From the NCBI GenBank assembly GCA_002790095.1, contig PFUL01000109.1, positions 1 through 48,693 on the forward strand: 48,693 bases of DNA. The letters run 5' to 3'. Below the pieces are notes generated by a model. That model was not told where the DNA came from, did no database searches, and worked only from the letters and a program-made list of their open reading frames with translations. Below are positions 35,883 to 48,616 of this stretch, one piece after another. This stretch comes from Elusimicrobia bacterium CG_4_9_14_3_um_filter_62_55. GTDB lineage: Bacteria; Elusimicrobiota; Elusimicrobia; UBA1565. The first letter of the stretch is position 1, and the number at the start of each line of letters is the position of its first letter. Both the position numbers and the translations under genes were made by a program.

Positions 35883-36433
35883 AACTCACGAAAGAGCAGA
35901 AAAAGGACCAATCCAAGGAACTCGGCGCTGAGCTGAAGGCGTCCTCGCACGTCTTCTTCACCCACTATCAGGGTCTGAAGTTCGAGCAGATGGAGACGAT
36001 TCGCACCAAGCTCCGCCCGATGAAGTGCCGGTACACGGTTTTGAAGAATTCGCTTCTCGCATCCGCCCTCAAAGAGGCCGGAATCGAGATCAGCGAGGTC
36101 GACGGAGGCGAGGGGCTGCTCAGCGGTCCGAACGCCGTTCTCATCGCGAAAGAAGACGATCCCGTCTCGCCCGCGAAGGTCCTCGTGGACATGCAGAAAG
36201 AGGCCGAAAAGCTCGACATACGGGCCGGCTTCGTCGGCGGCAAGTGGATCGGCCCCGATCAGGTCAAGGCGCTCTCGAAGATCGGCACGAAGCCGGAGCT
36301 TCTCGGGCAGTTGGCCAACGCGCTTTACTCGTCGGTCGCTCAGGGCGCCTGGGTGCTCGCGGCTCCGATCCGCGACCTCGTGCTGGTTCTGAAGGCGGTC
36401 GAAGAGCAGAAGAAGTCGGAGGGCGGCGCCTAA
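35879..36433 (+). CDS. rplJ: 50S ribosomal protein L10
   Basis: The 184-residue protein has the L10 core 'VFFTHYQGLKFEQMETIRTKLR' in two conserved helices, 'YTVLKNSLLASALKEAG' and 'GPNAVLIAKEDDPVSPAK'. The C-terminal helix binds L7/L12 dimers. Its ATG overlaps the stop of the outer-membrane protein gene. The L10 autoregulatory leader would have to lie within that gene. rplK and rplA, which normally precede it, are absent here. Confidence 0.95.
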   Translation: MKLTKEQKKDQSKELGAELKASSHVFFTHYQGLKFEQMETIRTKLRPMKCRYTVLKNSLLASALKEAGIEISEVDGGEGLLSGPNAVLIAKEDDPVSPAKVLVDMQKEAEKLDIRAGFVGGKWIGPDQVKALSKIGTKPELLGQLANALYSSVAQGAWVLAAPIRDLVLVLKAVEEQKKSEGGA

Positions 36434-36512
36434 GGGTCCGCCTCCTAAAGAAACGTAGTCGGCTCAGAAGAGCCTTAAGCCCCTCAGGCACTGCGCGAAG
36501 GAGAAAAAGAAA

Positions 36513-36899
<387 letters not shown>

Positions 36900-36912
36900 C
36901 GATCCCAAAGAC

Positions 36913-36945
36913 CCCCGCCCCGGGGCCGAACGGCCCGGGGCGGGG
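36913..36945 (+). promoter_or_regulatory. GC-rich hairpin between rplL and rpoB
   Basis: A 15-base-pair stem with one bulged G and an AA loop starts 13 bases after the rplL stop. There is no T-run. The place matches the attenuator and RNase III region between rplL and rpoB of E. coli, so it may reduce or process read-through into rpoBC. Confidence 0.6.
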
Positions 36946-37015
36946 AACACTTTCAAGACTAGAATTAGAAGTAAACGAAAGCGAAATCTAACAGGCCTGA
37001 GCTAGAGGAAAACGC

Positions 37016-40000
37016 ATGAAGCGTATCCGAAATTTCTCGAAAATCGCCAGAGTCGCGGAACTCCCCGACCTTCTGGAGATGCAGAAGCAGTCCTATCGTG
37101 ATTTTCTCCAGGAGGATATTAAGCCTCAGGACCGCGATTTGAAGGGACTGCAGTCTGCGTTCGTAGACGTTTTCCCGATCAACAGCGCCGACAACAGCAT
37201 GGTGCTCGATTTCGTGCGGTACGAGTTGGTCGAAAACCGCTATTCCCGCGAAGAAGAGGCCCGCGCTCAGGACGCGAACTTCCAGAGGACCCTCAAGGTC
37301 GTGCTGCGCCTTTCTTCCCGCCAGCCTTCCGGAAAGCTTAACAAGATCGTCGAGCAGGACGTCGTTTTGTGCGAAGTCCCTCTCATGACAGAAACGGGGT
37401 CGTTTATCATCAGCGGCGCCGAGCGCGTCGTCGTCAGCCAGTTGCACCGCTCGCCCGGCATCGTCTTCGAAGAAGACGACGACAAAAAGATTTCTGTGCT
37501 CGGCCGCAAGCTTTTTACTGCGAAGATCATTCCCTACCGCGGCGCGTGGATCGAATTCGAATTTGACGTCAACAACGCCCTGTTCATCCGCATCGACCGC
37601 AAGAAGAAGTTCCCGGTGACGACGTTTCTTCGCGCCTGCGGGATGGACTCCCAGGCCGATATCCTCCAGACTTTCTTCCGCTGCGACACCGTTGCGATTT
37701 TCGGCCGGTCCGTCGATGAAGTGAAGGCGGAGCTTCTGCGCCGCATCAGCGCCGAGGACGTCGTGGACAAGGCGACCGGAGAGATTCTCGTGGAGGCCGG
37801 CGATTCGCTGACTCACGAGAAGATTGACCGGATGATCGATAAGAAGATTTCCGGCATCCTGCTTTTGGGAGCCAACCCGGACAAGGAAAATCCGGCGGTG
37901 TGGGAATCCCTGCGTAAGGACGCGACCAAGAACCAGAAGGAAGCGCAGCAGGAAATCTACAAGAAGCTCCGGGGTCAGGAGTTCATCGTTCCGGGCCAGG
38001 CCGAGGAGTACCTCGACAATCTGCTGTTCAAGACGCTGCGCCGCTACGACCTTTCAAAGGTTGGCCGCTACAAGATTCTCAAGAAGCTCGGGTTCCTTTT
38101 TGAATGGCTTAAGGACCGCGAGGGTTTGCGCTACCAGGTTCCCGCCGACAAGACCCGGACCTTGATGCTCGAGGACCTGCTCGCGACGATCAAGTATCTG
38201 ATCCTTCTCAACAACGGCGACGCTCGCATCGAGTACAAGGGCACCACCTACCCGATCGAAACCGACGACATCGACCATCTCGGCAACCGCCGGGTGCGCG
38301 GTGTCGGCGAACTGCTCAAGGACCAGATCCGCATCGGCCTCACGCAGATGTCCCGCGTGATCCGCGATCGGATGAGCGTCCAGGACAAGGCGCAGCTCAC
38401 CCCGCGCAGTCTGGTCAACGCAGCCCCGCTGGTCGGCATGCTGCGCAAGTTCTTCGGAACCTCCCAGCTGTCGCAGTTCATGGACCAGATCAACCCGCTG
38501 GCCGAGTTGACCCACAAGCGTCGCTTGTCGGCTCTCGGACCGGGCGGTCTGAACCGTAAACGCGCCGGCTTCGAAGTCCGCGACGTTCATCCGACGCATT
38601 ATGGCCGCATCTGTCCGATCGAAACGCCGGAAGGCCCGAACATCGGTCTCATCACGACGCTCGCGTCGATGGCGAAGGTCAACGAATACGGCTTGATCGA
38701 GTCGCCGTACCTGTCAGTAAACGGCAGAAAGGTGAGCGATAAGGCGGAGTATTTGGCCGCGGACATCGAAGATGGAAAGATGGTTGCCCAGGCGAATGCC
38801 GAACTTAAAGGCAATACCCTCTCCGGCGACTATGTCGCCGCGCGGCATCAGGGCGACTTCAAGACGGTTTCTCCCAAGGAAATCGACTTCATGGACGTTT
38901 CTCCGCTTCAGGTCGTTTCGGTTTCCTCCGCGTTGATTCCGTTCCTCGCTCACGACGACGCGAACCGCGCGCTGATGGGAGCGAACATGCAGCGGCAGGC
39001 CGTACCTTTGATGATCACCGAGCAGGCGGTCGTCGCTACCGGGATCGAGGAGACCGTCGCCCGGGACTCGGGTGCCTGTATCCGCGCGAAGCGCGCAGGC
39101 AAGGTCCTGTATTCCTCCGGCGACGTGATTGCGGTCGCCGCCGGCGGCAAGGACGTCGATCTTTACGAGCTTCGCAAGTACCGCCGCTCGAACCAGGACA
39201 CCTGCGTCAATCAGGTTCCTCTTGTGCGGGCCGGTGATTCCGTCAAGAAGGGCGATTCCCTCGCCGACGGCCCGGCGACCAGCGAAGGCCAACTCGCGCT
39301 CGGCAAGAATATTCTCGTTGGCTTCATGCCGTGGGAAGGCTACAACTACGAGGACGCCGTCTTGATCTCTGAGCGCCTCGTCAAGGAAGACGTTTTCACG
39401 TCGATTCACATCTCGGAATTTGAGATCGAGGCTCGCGACACGAAACTCGGCCCAGAAGAAATTACCCGGGACATCCCAAACGTCGGTGCCGACGCTCTTG
39501 AGTATCTCGACGAGAACGGAATCGTCGTTCCGTCCACCAACGTCCGTCCTGGCGACATCCTCGTCGGCAAGGTCACTCCGAAGGGTGAGCAGCAACTGAC
39601 GCCGGAAGAGCGCCTGCTGAAGGTTATTTTCGGCAAGAAGGCCGAGGACGTGCAGGACGCGTCGCTGAAGGTCCCCCCGGGCGTACGGGGCAAGGTCATT
39701 GGCGTGCGCACCTTCGTTCGCCGTGAAAAGCTGACGAAGCAGGACGAAAAGCGGCGGCTCAACGAAGTTGACGCCCGCCTCAACGCCTCCCTGAGCGCCC
39801 TTAAGGAATACCGCAAAGAGCAGAACGAGGACAGCGCCAAGGGCAAAGGTGAGGACGAGCGTCTGAAGGTGTTCTTCAATCTGATGGAAAAGCGCCTTAA
39901 GGACGAGGCCGCGCGGGACAAGGAGGGAATCAAGCAGGGCGACGACCTTCCCGTTACCGTCAACAAGATCGTCAAGGTTTACGTCGCGTCCAAGCGCAAG

Positions 40001-40807
40001 ATCCAGGCGGGCGACAAGATCGCCGGCCGCCACGGAAATAAGGGTATTATCGCGAAGGTGCTCCCGGTTGAGGACATGCCGTTCATGCCCGACGGGACCC
40101 CGCTCGACATGGTGCTCTCGCCGCTGGGCGTGCCTTCCCGCATGAACGTCGGTCAGCTGCTGGAAGTCATGCTCGGTTGGGCGGCGAAGACACTGGACGT
40201 CCAAACCTACAACCCCGTGTTCGACAGTGCGACCGAGCAGGAAGTCGTCGACATGATCGGAGAAGGCCGCGCCAAGCTCAAGGAAGATCTCGGCTTCGAC
40301 GAGAAGGCCGCTAAGAAGTATCTTCCGGACGAGTACTGCCGCGTGCAGCTTTACGACGGGCGCACGGGCGATCCGTTCGAAGAAAAGACGACCATCGGCT
40401 ACATGTACATCATCAAGCTCAACCACATGGTCGAAGACAAGATTCATGCACGTTCCACCGGACCCTACAGCCTCATCACGCGCCAGCCGCTGGGCGGAAA
40501 AGCTCAATTCGGAGGCCAGCGCTTCGGTGAAATGGAAGTGTGGGCGATCGAGGGATACGGCGCCGCCAACGCCCTGCAGGAGTTCCTCACCGTGAAGTCC
40601 GATGACGTCACCGGGCGCACGAAGATGTATGAGGCGATCATTAAGGGTGAGCCGCCGCAGGCTCCGGGCGTTCCGGAGTCCTTCAAGGTACTGATTAAGG
40701 AACTTCAGGCGCTGGGACTCAGCGTCGATCTGCTCAAGCAGCCAGTGCCGAGCAATGGGGCCAAGTCCGACGGCGAGAAGAAGAAAGCCGTCGAGGCGAA
40801 GGCGTAA
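37016..40807 (+). CDS. rpoB: RNA polymerase beta subunit
   Basis: The protein has 1,263 residues and full beta architecture. The rifampicin region reads '[20 protein letters not shown]' then '[12 protein letters not shown]', with the usual Asp, His and Ser residues. Active-site lysines lie in '[11 protein letters not shown]', and the C-terminus has '[19 protein letters not shown]'. A ribosome site GAGG precedes the ATG. It is 116 bases after rplL and 10 bases before rpoC. Confidence 0.97.
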   Translation: MKRIRNFSKIARVAELPDLLEMQKQSYRDFLQEDIKPQDRDLKGLQSAFVDVFPINSADNSMVLDFVRYELVENRYSREEEARAQDANFQRTLKVVLRLSSRQPSGKLNKIVEQDVVLCEVPLMTETGSFIISGAERVVVSQLHRSPGIVFEEDDDKKISVLGRKLFTAKIIPYRGAWIEFEFDVNNALFIRIDRKKKFPVTTFLRACGMDSQADILQTFFRCDTVAIFGRSVDEVKAELLRRISAEDVVDKATGEILVEAGDSLTHEKIDRMIDKKISGILLLGANPDKENPAVWESLRKDATKNQKEAQQEIYKKLRGQEFIVPGQAEEYLDNLLFKTLRRYDLSKVGRYKILKKLGFLFEWLKDREGLRYQVPADKTRTLMLEDLLATIKYLILLNNGDARIEYKGTTYPIETDDIDHLGNRRVRGVGELLKDQIRIGLTQMSRVIRDRMSVQDKAQLTPRSLVNAAPLVGMLRKFFGTSQLSQFMDQINPLAELTHKRRLSALGPGGLNRKRAGFEVRDVHPTHYGRICPIETPEGPNIGLITTLASMAKVNEYGLIESPYLSVNGRKVSDKAEYLAADIEDGKMVAQANAELKGNTLSGDYVAARHQGDFKTVSPKEIDFMDVSPLQVVSVSSALIPFLAHDDANRALMGANMQRQAVPLMITEQAVVATGIEETVARDSGACIRAKRAGKVLYSSGDVIAVAAGGKDVDLYELRKYRRSNQDTCVNQVPLVRAGDSVKKGDSLADGPATSEGQLALGKNILVGFMPWEGYNYEDAVLISERLVKEDVFTSIHISEFEIEARDTKLGPEEITRDIPNVGADALEYLDENGIVVPSTNVRPGDILVGKVTPKGEQQLTPEERLLKVIFGKKAEDVQDASLKVPPGVRGKVIGVRTFVRREKLTKQDEKRRLNEVDARLNASLSALKEYRKEQNEDSAKGKGEDERLKVFFNLMEKRLKDEAARDKEGIKQGDDLPVTVNKIVKVYVASKRKIQAGDKIAGRHGNKGIIAKVLPVEDMPFMPDGTPLDMVLSPLGVPSRMNVGQLLEVMLGWAAKTLDVQTYNPVFDSATEQEVVDMIGEGRAKLKEDLGFDEKAAKKYLPDEYCRVQLYDGRTGDPFEEKTTIGYMYIIKLNHMVEDKIHARSTGPYSLITRQPLGGKAQFGGQRFGEMEVWAIEGYGAANALQEFLTVKSDDVTGRTKMYEAIIKGEPPQAPGVPESFKVLIKELQALGLSVDLLKQPVPSNGAKSDGEKKKAVEAKA

Positions 40808-40817
40808 GGGGGGGGGA

Positions 40818-43800
40818 ATGTCCGATTCTATCGCAACCGCCGAGCGCAAACTCTTCGGAGCCGGGCGCACCAAGAAGAAGAAGTCCGGAATTCTCGATTT
40901 CGGGGAATTCGACGCGATTCGTCTGTCGCTCGCCAGCCCCGACATGATCCGTGAATGGTCCCACGGCGAAGTGAAAAAGCCCGAAACCATCAACTACCGG
41001 ACGCTCAAGCCTGAGCGCGACGGTTTGTTCTGCGAGCGCATTTTCGGACCCGCCCGCGATTTCGAGTGCTCCTGCGGAAAATACCGCTGGATCAAGTTCA
41101 AGGGCATCGTCTGCGACCGTTGCGGCGTTGAAGTCACCGAGTCGAAGGTCCGCCGCGAGCGGATGGGCTCGATCGAACTCGCCGTGCCCGTCGCCCATAT
41201 TTGGTTCCTCAAGAAGAGCCCGTCGCGCATCGGCATCATTCTCGGCATGCGCACCAGTGATCTCGAGCGCGTGGTCTATTACGCGATGTACGTCGTTCTC
41301 GAGGATATGGTCGAAGCGGGTTCCATTGTTTTCGAAGCCGGAAAACTGATGACTCCCGAGGAGATGCAGAAGGCCGTCGCCGAATACGGTTCGAAGCTTA
41401 AAATCGGCATCGGCGCGGGAGCCCTTCGCGACCTGCTCGTCAATATCGATCCGAAGAAGGAATGCGATAAGATGCGCGAGGAGCTCAAGAAGGTCGCTTC
41501 CGAGACGCAGCGCACCGCGCTGGTCCGGCGCCTCCGCCTGCTCGAGAAGTTCGTCGATTCCGGCGCGCGGCCTGAGTGGATGATCTTCACGACGCTTCCG
41601 GTTATTCCCCCGGAGCTTCGCCCTCTTGTCCCTCTGGAAGGCGGCCGCTTTGCGACTTCAGATCTCAACGATCTTTACCGTCGGATCATCAACCGCAACA
41701 ACCGCCTCAAGCACATCATCGGCCTCCGCGCCCCGGAAGTCATGGTGTACAACGAAAAGCGCCTTCTGCAGGAAGCCGTGGACGCGCTGATCGAAAACGG
41801 CGCGCGCGGAAAGGTGGTTATCGGAGCCGGCAACCGCCCGCTTAAATCCCTCTCCGATGTTCTGAAGGGAAAGCAGGGCCGCTTCCGTCAGAACCTTCTC
41901 GGAAAGCGCGTGGACTACTCGGGTCGGTCGGTCATTATCGCGGGTCCGGAGCTCAAGCTCTATCAGTGCGGTCTTCCCAAGGAAATGGCCCTCGAGCTGT
42001 TTAAACCGTTTATTATCCGCGAGCTTATGAAGCGCGATTCCTTAACACTGAAGGCGGCGAAGCGCATGTTCGATCGCGTCCGCCCGGAGATATGGGACAT
42101 CCTTGAAGAGGTCACCAGGAGTCATCCGGTGATGCTCAACCGCGCTCCGACTCTGCATCGCCTGGGTATCCAGGCGTTCGAGCCGGTGCTGATTGAAGGC
42201 AAGTCTATTCAGCTTCATCCGCTGACCTGCGCGGCCTTCAACGCCGATTTCGACGGCGACCAGATGGCCGTGCACGTTCCGCTCTCGCAGGAGGCGCAGT
42301 TGGAAGCGCGCCTGCTGATGCTGGCGCCGCACAACCTGCTCGCGCCGTCCAATGGAAAGCCGATCGCGACGCCGTCGCACGACATGGTGCTCGGCATCAA
42401 CTACCTCACCTCGGAGAAAAAGAAGGCTCCGGGCGAGGGGCGCGTGTTCGCCTGCACCGACGACGTGATCTCAGCGTACCAGTCGACCCGCGACCGTAAG
42501 ATTCCGATTCTAACGCTGCATGCTCGGATCAAGGTTTATGAGGATTCCCGGCGCTGCGTCGTCTCGGACTGCGCGAGCCAGCGAACCTGCGGGCATGAAC
42601 GCCGCAAGCTCGCCTGGACTGAGTCCGACATTGCCGCCGAGATTTCCCGGCTGAAGGAAGAGGCGAAGGAATTGGGCAAGAAGAAGGGTTCGGTCGATGA
42701 GGCTGAGCGCGTTCTCGCCAACGCCAAGGCGCTCGAGGCCCGAAAATTCTACAAGCTCAATTCTGACGTCGTCGCGTCCCGCCCGCTCGGCTTGCTGAGC
42801 GAGGCGGATGAGAAGGGCGACGGAAAGTCTGTCGACCAGTGGGGCGGCTACACCACCATCGGCCGCGTCATTTTCAACGAAATTCTTCCGGACGCGCTCT
42901 CGTTTCATAATGCGGACTTTGCCGCTAACACGGGCGAGAGTTTTGAATACGAAGCCGAGACGAAGAAGAGCATTCAGGCGATCATCAAGGAAGCGCTGCT
43001 TACCTGCAGTCGCCACGAGGTTCGTCAGTTGCTTGACGATCTTAAGCGCTTCGGCTTCCACTATGCGACGCTTTCGGGTTTGTCGATTTCAATCGCGGAT
43101 CTCGAGACGCCGAAGATGAAGGTCGGCGCCGTGCGCGACGCCCGCAAACGCGTGAAGGAAATCGAGAGCCAGTTCGCGATCGGCGCGATCTCTAAAAAGG
43201 AGCGCTACGACAGGATCATCGAAATCTGGAGTGCGGTTTCCGACAGCGTTAAGAGCGCTCTGACCGAGAGTCTCTCCCGCATCAAGGGCGAGGAATATCG
43301 GTTTGGGGAGCGCAACTTCAACCCCACGTATTCCATGATGACCTCCGGCGCCCGCGGAAACGAACACCAGGTTCTTCAGCTCGCCGGCATGCGCGGTCTA
43401 ATGCAGCGCCCGAAGAAGAAGCTCGGCGAAGGGGAGATCATCGAGAACCCGATCGTCTCGAACTTCCGTGAGGGGCTTACAGTGCTCGAGTACTTCGTTT
43501 CAACACACGGCGGACGCAAAGGTCTGTCGGATACGGCGCTCAAAACCGCCGACGCTGGCTACCTGACCCGTCGTCTCGTGGATGTCGCTCATGATCTCGT
43601 GGTTGTCACCGAGGACTGCGGAACGCTTCGCGGCATCTCGGTCGAGAGCCTCGAGCAGATTAAGGGCCGCGTTCTGAGCCAGGAGCTTAAACTGGTGTGG
43701 GAATCGAAGCGGACTGGGACGCTTAGGACCGAGGTGTTCCCCATCGGCACGTATTTCGACAAATTCCTCAGCAAGACACTCACGGAATACAGCGACGACG

Positions 43801-45563
43801 GCGCCGTTACCTCCATCGATGAGAACAGCCCGGCCGGCATCCGCTCTCCTATGTCCTGCGAAGCGAAGAGGGGCCTGTGTGTTATGTGCTACGGCATCAA
43901 CAACGCGACCGGCGAGAAGGTCGAAGTTGGTGAGGCGGTCGGCGTGATCTCGGCCCAGTCGATCGGTGAACCGGGGACGCAGTTGACCCTGCGCACGTTC
44001 CACACCGGCGGCGCCGCAGACATTTCCTCTCAGGAAGACTTCCAGGTGCGGGGTGCTTGCTCCATCAGGATCGAGACGCTCGACGGCAAGCCCGTCAAGC
44101 TCGCGGTCGATCGTGACGCGAAACTCCAGTTCCTGACCGAGGCTCGCATCATCCAGTCGACCGATAAGAAGACGGTCGAGAAGTTTTCAAAGAGTCGTGT
44201 CGAGCAGCGCAAGTTCGGCGTTCAGCAGGCCGACGGGAGCTTCGTCAAGAAGTTCCGCGTGAAGAAGGGCGACGCCGCAGGACCGGTTCTCTATTGGGGG
44301 CTCTGCGAAGCCGGTAAGATCAAGGCGAAGACCGGCGAGACCTCGGAGTTCGAGAGCGCCGACCTCTCCGAGCAGATCGTGAAGTCTTATTTGGACGCGA
44401 TCGGATTCGACGCGGCCACCGAAGAGGCGAGCTCCGCGAAGGCGGATTCGTTCATCAAGAAAAACGGCGCTCTGCGTTATCTCCGCGCGGACTTACTGAA
44501 GGCGGTTGTCCGGGCGCTGAACGTCAACAAGTTGATGTCCGGAGTGCATGGAATCGTCGAATTGCGCGACGTCATCAGCAACGAAACGCTGAGTGAGTCC
44601 CGCAACCCGATTACCGGCATTATTGAGCGCAAAATTATGCCGAGCCGCGTGAAGGTGACGAAGGCTTCGAAGCTGAAGCCGAAGGTTCCGCGCGCGGTGA
44701 TCAGAGACGCTTCGGGCAAGGAGCTCGAAACTCTGATTCTTCCGGTCGACACGATGCTCGTCGTCGAAGATGGACAGGAAGTGTTCACTGGAGACGAGGT
44801 CGGCCGCATTCTGTTCGGATCCGTTCAGACCAAGGACATCACGGCTGGTCTGCCGCGCGTCTCGGAGCTGTTCGAGGCCCGCAAGCCGAAGGAATCGGCG
44901 ATCGTTTCGGAGATTTCCGGAAAGGTTTCCATCGGAACGAACGCGAAGGGCCTCGTTCAGGTCACCGTCACCGACGAGGAGTCGGAGATCGAGCGGGAGT
45001 ACGACATTCCGGTCACGCGCCATCTGCGCGTTTACGAGGGAGACATTGTCCGCGCCGGCGACCAGATCACCGACGGTGTCATCGATCCGCACGATGTGCT
45101 GCGGGTCATGGGCATCCAGGCGGCGCAGCAGTTCCTGCTGAAGGGTATTCAGGACATTTATCGGGGCCAAGGCGTCGAAGTTTCCGATAAGCACATGGAA
45201 TGCATCATTCGGCAGATGATCCGCAATGTGAAGGTGACCGAGCCGGGAGATACCGACTTCGAGAACGGGGAAACCGTAACGACTCCCAAGTTCAACGAAG
45301 AAAACGCAAAGGTCGCCGAGAAGGGCGGCAAGGAGGCTCAAGCCGAGCCGGTCCTCCTCGGCATCACGAAGGCGGCGCTTTCGTCCGAATCGTTCATCTC
45401 GGCCGCGAGCTTCCAGGAGACGACACGCGTCCTCACCCAGGCCGCGACTTCGTCGCAAATCGACAATCTGAAGGGTCTTAAGGAGAACGTCATCATCGGC
45501 CACATGATTCCGGCCGGGACGGGCCTCCAGGCCCGTAAGACCCTAGAGGCGTTGGAGAACTAA
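40818..45563 (+). CDS. rpoC: RNA polymerase beta' subunit with a lineage insertion
   Basis: The ATG at 40818 gives 1,581 residues, longer than the 1,407 of E. coli. The N-terminal zinc ribbon 'CSCGKY...CDRCGVEV', the catalytic 'NADFDGDQM' and the second zinc site '[14 protein letters not shown]' are intact. About 100 extra residues (about 577-677, bases 42546-42850) separate 'ARIKVYED' from '[10 protein letters not shown]'. They begin with C580-x4-C-x5-C-x-H and continue as a charged coiled coil. The ribosome site is a run of nine G (40808-40816), one base away from AATG. An in-frame start at 40755 lies inside rpoB and is rejected. Confidence 0.96.
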   Translation: MSDSIATAERKLFGAGRTKKKKSGILDFGEFDAIRLSLASPDMIREWSHGEVKKPETINYRTLKPERDGLFCERIFGPARDFECSCGKYRWIKFKGIVCDRCGVEVTESKVRRERMGSIELAVPVAHIWFLKKSPSRIGIILGMRTSDLERVVYYAMYVVLEDMVEAGSIVFEAGKLMTPEEMQKAVAEYGSKLKIGIGAGALRDLLVNIDPKKECDKMREELKKVASETQRTALVRRLRLLEKFVDSGARPEWMIFTTLPVIPPELRPLVPLEGGRFATSDLNDLYRRIINRNNRLKHIIGLRAPEVMVYNEKRLLQEAVDALIENGARGKVVIGAGNRPLKSLSDVLKGKQGRFRQNLLGKRVDYSGRSVIIAGPELKLYQCGLPKEMALELFKPFIIRELMKRDSLTLKAAKRMFDRVRPEIWDILEEVTRSHPVMLNRAPTLHRLGIQAFEPVLIEGKSIQLHPLTCAAFNADFDGDQMAVHVPLSQEAQLEARLLMLAPHNLLAPSNGKPIATPSHDMVLGINYLTSEKKKAPGEGRVFACTDDVISAYQSTRDRKIPILTLHARIKVYEDSRRCVVSDCASQRTCGHERRKLAWTESDIAAEISRLKEEAKELGKKKGSVDEAERVLANAKALEARKFYKLNSDVVASRPLGLLSEADEKGDGKSVDQWGGYTTIGRVIFNEILPDALSFHNADFAANTGESFEYEAETKKSIQAIIKEALLTCSRHEVRQLLDDLKRFGFHYATLSGLSISIADLETPKMKVGAVRDARKRVKEIESQFAIGAISKKERYDRIIEIWSAVSDSVKSALTESLSRIKGEEYRFGERNFNPTYSMMTSGARGNEHQVLQLAGMRGLMQRPKKKLGEGEIIENPIVSNFREGLTVLEYFVSTHGGRKGLSDTALKTADAGYLTRRLVDVAHDLVVVTEDCGTLRGISVESLEQIKGRVLSQELKLVWESKRTGTLRTEVFPIGTYFDKFLSKTLTEYSDDGAVTSIDENSPAGIRSPMSCEAKRGLCVMCYGINNATGEKVEVGEAVGVISAQSIGEPGTQLTLRTFHTGGAADISSQEDFQVRGACSIRIETLDGKPVKLAVDRDAKLQFLTEARIIQSTDKKTVEKFSKSRVEQRKFGVQQADGSFVKKFRVKKGDAAGPVLYWGLCEAGKIKAKTGETSEFESADLSEQIVKSYLDAIGFDAATEEASSAKADSFIKKNGALRYLRADLLKAVVRALNVNKLMSGVHGIVELRDVISNETLSESRNPITGIIERKIMPSRVKVTKASKLKPKVPRAVIRDASGKELETLILPVDTMLVVEDGQEVFTGDEVGRILFGSVQTKDITAGLPRVSELFEARKPKESAIVSEISGKVSIGTNAKGLVQVTVTDEESEIEREYDIPVTRHLRVYEGDIVRAGDQITDGVIDPHDVLRVMGIQAAQQFLLKGIQDIYRGQGVEVSDKHMECIIRQMIRNVKVTEPGDTDFENGETVTTPKFNEENAKVAEKGGKEAQAEPVLLGITKAALSSESFISAASFQETTRVLTQAATSSQIDNLKGLKENVIIGHMIPAGTGLQARKTLEALEN

Positions 45564-45566
45564 GTC

Positions 45567-45950
45567 ATGCCTACGATCAACCAGCTTATCCGTCACGGGC
45601 GCGAGCCCATGAAAAAGCGGACCAAGTCGCCCGCGCTGAAGTCGTGCCCGCAGCGCCGCGGCGTCTGCACCCGCGTTTATACCACGACTCCTAAGAAGCC
45701 AAACTCGGCCCTGCGAAAGGTCGCCCGCGTGAAGCTCACGTCGGGCATCGAAGCGACCGGCTACATCCCCGGCGAAGGCCACAACCTGCAGGAGCACTCG
45801 ATCGTGATGCTCCGCGGCGGCCGCGTGAAGGACCTGCCGGGCGTTCGCTACCACTTGATCCGCGGCGTGCTCGACACGGCCGGAGTCGACAAGCGCCGTC
45901 AGGGTCGCTCGAAGTACGGCGCGAAGCGCCCCAAGAAGGACGCGAAGTAA
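45567..45950 (+). CDS. rpsL: 30S ribosomal protein S12
   Basis: The 127-residue protein has the S12 core '[20 protein letters not shown]', '[20 protein letters not shown]' and '[20 protein letters not shown]'. The lysines at the usual streptomycin-related positions are the wild-type ones. It starts 3 bases after rpoC, so the str operon is joined to rpoBC. Confidence 0.96.
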   Translation: MPTINQLIRHGREPMKKRTKSPALKSCPQRRGVCTRVYTTTPKKPNSALRKVARVKLTSGIEATGYIPGEGHNLQEHSIVMLRGGRVKDLPGVRYHLIRGVLDTAGVDKRRQGRSKYGAKRPKKDAK

Positions 45951-45962
45951 GGAGATTGAAGG

Positions 45963-46442
45963 ATGCCTAGAAAAGGACTCAGGCCGCGCGACCGCCGGGG
46001 ATTCCCGGACGCCGACCACAAATACAAGTCGGTGTTGGTTTCCCGGTTCATCAACAAGCTTAACTACCAGGGCGAAAAGCTCTCGGCTGAAAAATGTTTT
46101 TACGGCGCGATGGAAATCGTCGCCGAGAAGACGAAAAAAGACGCCCTCGAAGTTTTCAATCAGTGTGTCGAGAACGTCCGCCCTCTTCTCGAGGTTCGTC
46201 CCCGCCGCGTCGGCGGAGCGACGTATCAGGTTCCCAGTGAAGTCCGCCCCACGCGTTCCTACACGATCGCGATGCGCTGGATGATCGACGCCGCGCGCTC
46301 GCGCTCAGGCAAGCCGATGGCCGAGAAGCTCGCCGAGGAATTCCTCTCGGCGTTCAAGAAAGAAGGGACTTCCTTCAAGAAGCGCGAAGATACCCACAAG
46401 ATGGCCGAGGCGAACCGCGCCTTCGCCCACTACCGCTGGTAA
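45963..46442 (+). CDS. rpsG: 30S ribosomal protein S7
   Basis: The 159-residue protein reads '[20 protein letters not shown]' and '[18 protein letters not shown]', the S7 16S-binding core, and ends 'NRAFAHYRW'. It lies 12 bases after rpsL with a GGAG-type ribosome site. Length is normal. Confidence 0.96.
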   Translation: MPRKGLRPRDRRGFPDADHKYKSVLVSRFINKLNYQGEKLSAEKCFYGAMEIVAEKTKKDALEVFNQCVENVRPLLEVRPRRVGGATYQVPSEVRPTRSYTIAMRWMIDAARSRSGKPMAEKLAEEFLSAFKKEGTSFKKREDTHKMAEANRAFAHYRW

Positions 46443-46462
46443 TCGTTCACCAGGAAACATTC

Positions 46463-48595
46463 ATGGCCACTCAGACTCAAGCGACAAAGGGTTCCGGAAA
46501 GCGGGTTTCGATGGATAAGATCCGCAACATCGGCATTATCGCGCACATCGACGCCGGCAAAACGACGACGACCGAGCGCATTCTGTTCTATACCGGGCGT
46601 CTGCACAAGATCGGCGAGGTGCACGACGGCGGCGCGACGACGGACTGGATGGAGCAGGAGCGGGAGCGGGGCATCACCATCACCTCGGCCGCGACCTACT
46701 GCATGTGGAAGGGCTTCAACATCAACATCATCGATACTCCCGGCCACGTGGACTTCACCGCCGAAGTCGAACGCGCCTTGCGCGTTCTCGACGGCGCCGT
46801 GACCGTGTTTGACGGCGTGATGGGTGTGGAGCCGCAATCCGAGACCGTCTGGCGCCAGGCGAACAAGTACAATGTTCCCCGCATCGCCTACGTCAATAAA
46901 ATGGACCGCTTGGGCGCCGATTTCTACAAGGCCGTCACGTCCATGCACGAGAAGCTCGGCGCCAACGCGGTGCCGATTCAGATTCCGATCGGGGTGGAAG
47001 AGAACTTCGCCGGCGTCGTCGACCTCATTAAAATGAAGGCCTTGGTTTGGAAGAGCGAACAGCTCGGCGCCGCGTGGGACGAGCTGGAGATCCCGGAAGA
47101 TTTGAAGGAAAAGGCCGCCGAATTCCGCGACAAGATGATCGAAGCCGTCTGTGAATTCGACGACAAGATGATGGAAGACTATCTTGAAGGTAAGACGGAC
47201 TTCTCCGAAGCGCAGATCCACAAGGCGATCCGGACCGGCGTCCTGCAGGTGAAGCTTTTCCCCGTGCTCTGCGCCTCTTCTTATAAGAATAAGGGCGTTC
47301 AGCCGATGCTCGACGCGGTGACCTACTATCTCCCCTGCCCGACGGATCTTCCGCCGGTTAAGGGCAAGAATCCCGACTACGAGGATAAGGAAGAATTCCG
47401 AAACGCCGATCCGAAGGAACCCTTCTCGGCGTTGATGTTCAAGATCCAGACCGATCCATTCGTCGGAAAACTCGCGTTCCTGCGGGTGTACTCGGGAACG
47501 CTTAAGGTCGGCGACAGCGTCCTCTTCCCGCAAAAGGGCAAGACCGAGCGCATTGGCCGCCTCCTGCGCATGCACGCCGACAAGCGCGAAGAGATCAAGG
47601 AAGTCTGCGCGGGCGACATCGCGGCCACCGTCGGCATCAAGAATTCCGGCGTCGGCCAGACGATGTGCGATGAGAACCATCCGATGATTCTCGAGGAAAT
47701 AACCTTCCCCGAACCGGTCATCTCGGTCGCCATCGAGCCGAAGTCCAAGGCCGACGAAGAAAAGATGGGCATGGGACTCGCCCGGTTGGCCGAGGAAGAT
47801 CAGACCTTCCGCTGCCGCACCGACGATGAAACCAGCCAGACGATCATTTCAGGAATGGGAGAGCTTCATCTCGACATCATCGTAGACCGCCTTCGCCGCG
47901 AGTTTAAGGTCGAAGCGAACGTCGGCGCTCCGCAGGTCGCCTATCGCGAAACGATCCGCAAGGCCAACGACGCCGAATATAAGTTCGTGCGTCAGACCGG
48001 CGGCCGCGGTCAGTACGGCCACGTCTGGATGACCGTCGAGCCCAACGAGACCGGAAAGGGCTTCGAATTCATCGACAACATTAAACAGGGCCGCATTCCC
48101 CGCGAGTTCATCCCTGCGGTCGAAAAGGGCGTCCGGGAGTCTCTCGGCAACGGCGCACTGGCCGGTTATCCGATCGTCGACGTCAAGGCGACCCTCTTCG
48201 ATGGGTCCTTCCATGAAGTTGACTCCTCGGAAATCGCCTTCAAGGTCGCCGGCTCCATGGCCTTCCGCAAGGGCTGCCGAAACGGAAAGCCGGTGTTGCT
48301 GGAACCGATCATGAACATCGAGGTCACCACGCCCGACCAGTACATGGGCGACGTCATCGGAGACCTGAACAGCCGCCGCGCGAAAATCGTCGAAATGGGC
48401 GATCGCGGGAACATTAAGTTCGTAAGGGGAACCGTTCCCCTCTCGGAGATGTTCGGCTACGCGACCGCGGTTCGCTCCCTCTCGCAGGGACGCGCGGCGT
48501 TTGTGATGGAACCCAGCCACTATGAGCAGGTTCCCTCGAACGTTCAGACCGCGATCGTCGAAAAGCGCGGCGTAAAAAAGGACGAAGACGAGTAA
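46463..48595 (+). CDS. fusA: Elongation factor G
   Basis: The protein has 710 residues in five domains. G1 is '[15 protein letters not shown]', G2 includes '[12 protein letters not shown]', G3 'DTPGHVDF' and G4 'NKMDRLGAD'. Domain IV has '[11 protein letters not shown]' and domain V ends with '[15 protein letters not shown]'. It drives translocation. The extra N-terminal Gln/Thr/Lys stretch of about 14 residues is unusual but short. It follows rpsG by 20 bases. Confidence 0.97.
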   Translation: MATQTQATKGSGKRVSMDKIRNIGIIAHIDAGKTTTTERILFYTGRLHKIGEVHDGGATTDWMEQERERGITITSAATYCMWKGFNINIIDTPGHVDFTAEVERALRVLDGAVTVFDGVMGVEPQSETVWRQANKYNVPRIAYVNKMDRLGADFYKAVTSMHEKLGANAVPIQIPIGVEENFAGVVDLIKMKALVWKSEQLGAAWDELEIPEDLKEKAAEFRDKMIEAVCEFDDKMMEDYLEGKTDFSEAQIHKAIRTGVLQVKLFPVLCASSYKNKGVQPMLDAVTYYLPCPTDLPPVKGKNPDYEDKEEFRNADPKEPFSALMFKIQTDPFVGKLAFLRVYSGTLKVGDSVLFPQKGKTERIGRLLRMHADKREEIKEVCAGDIAATVGIKNSGVGQTMCDENHPMILEEITFPEPVISVAIEPKSKADEEKMGMGLARLAEEDQTFRCRTDDETSQTIISGMGELHLDIIVDRLRREFKVEANVGAPQVAYRETIRKANDAEYKFVRQTGGRGQYGHVWMTVEPNETGKGFEFIDNIKQGRIPREFIPAVEKGVRESLGNGALAGYPIVDVKATLFDGSFHEVDSSEIAFKVAGSMAFRKGCRNGKPVLLEPIMNIEVTTPDQYMGDVIGDLNSRRAKIVEMGDRGNIKFVRGTVPLSEMFGYATAVRSLSQGRAAFVMEPSHYEQVPSNVQTAIVEKRGVKKDEDE

Positions 48596-48616
48596 TTTAA
48601 AGGAGACCACCGCATC

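Noticed and set aside
38714-40993. 759-codon minus-strand ORF over rpoB
   Set aside because: It is antisense to highly conserved rpoB, has no recognisable domain and no ribosome site; such frames are common in GC-rich DNA.
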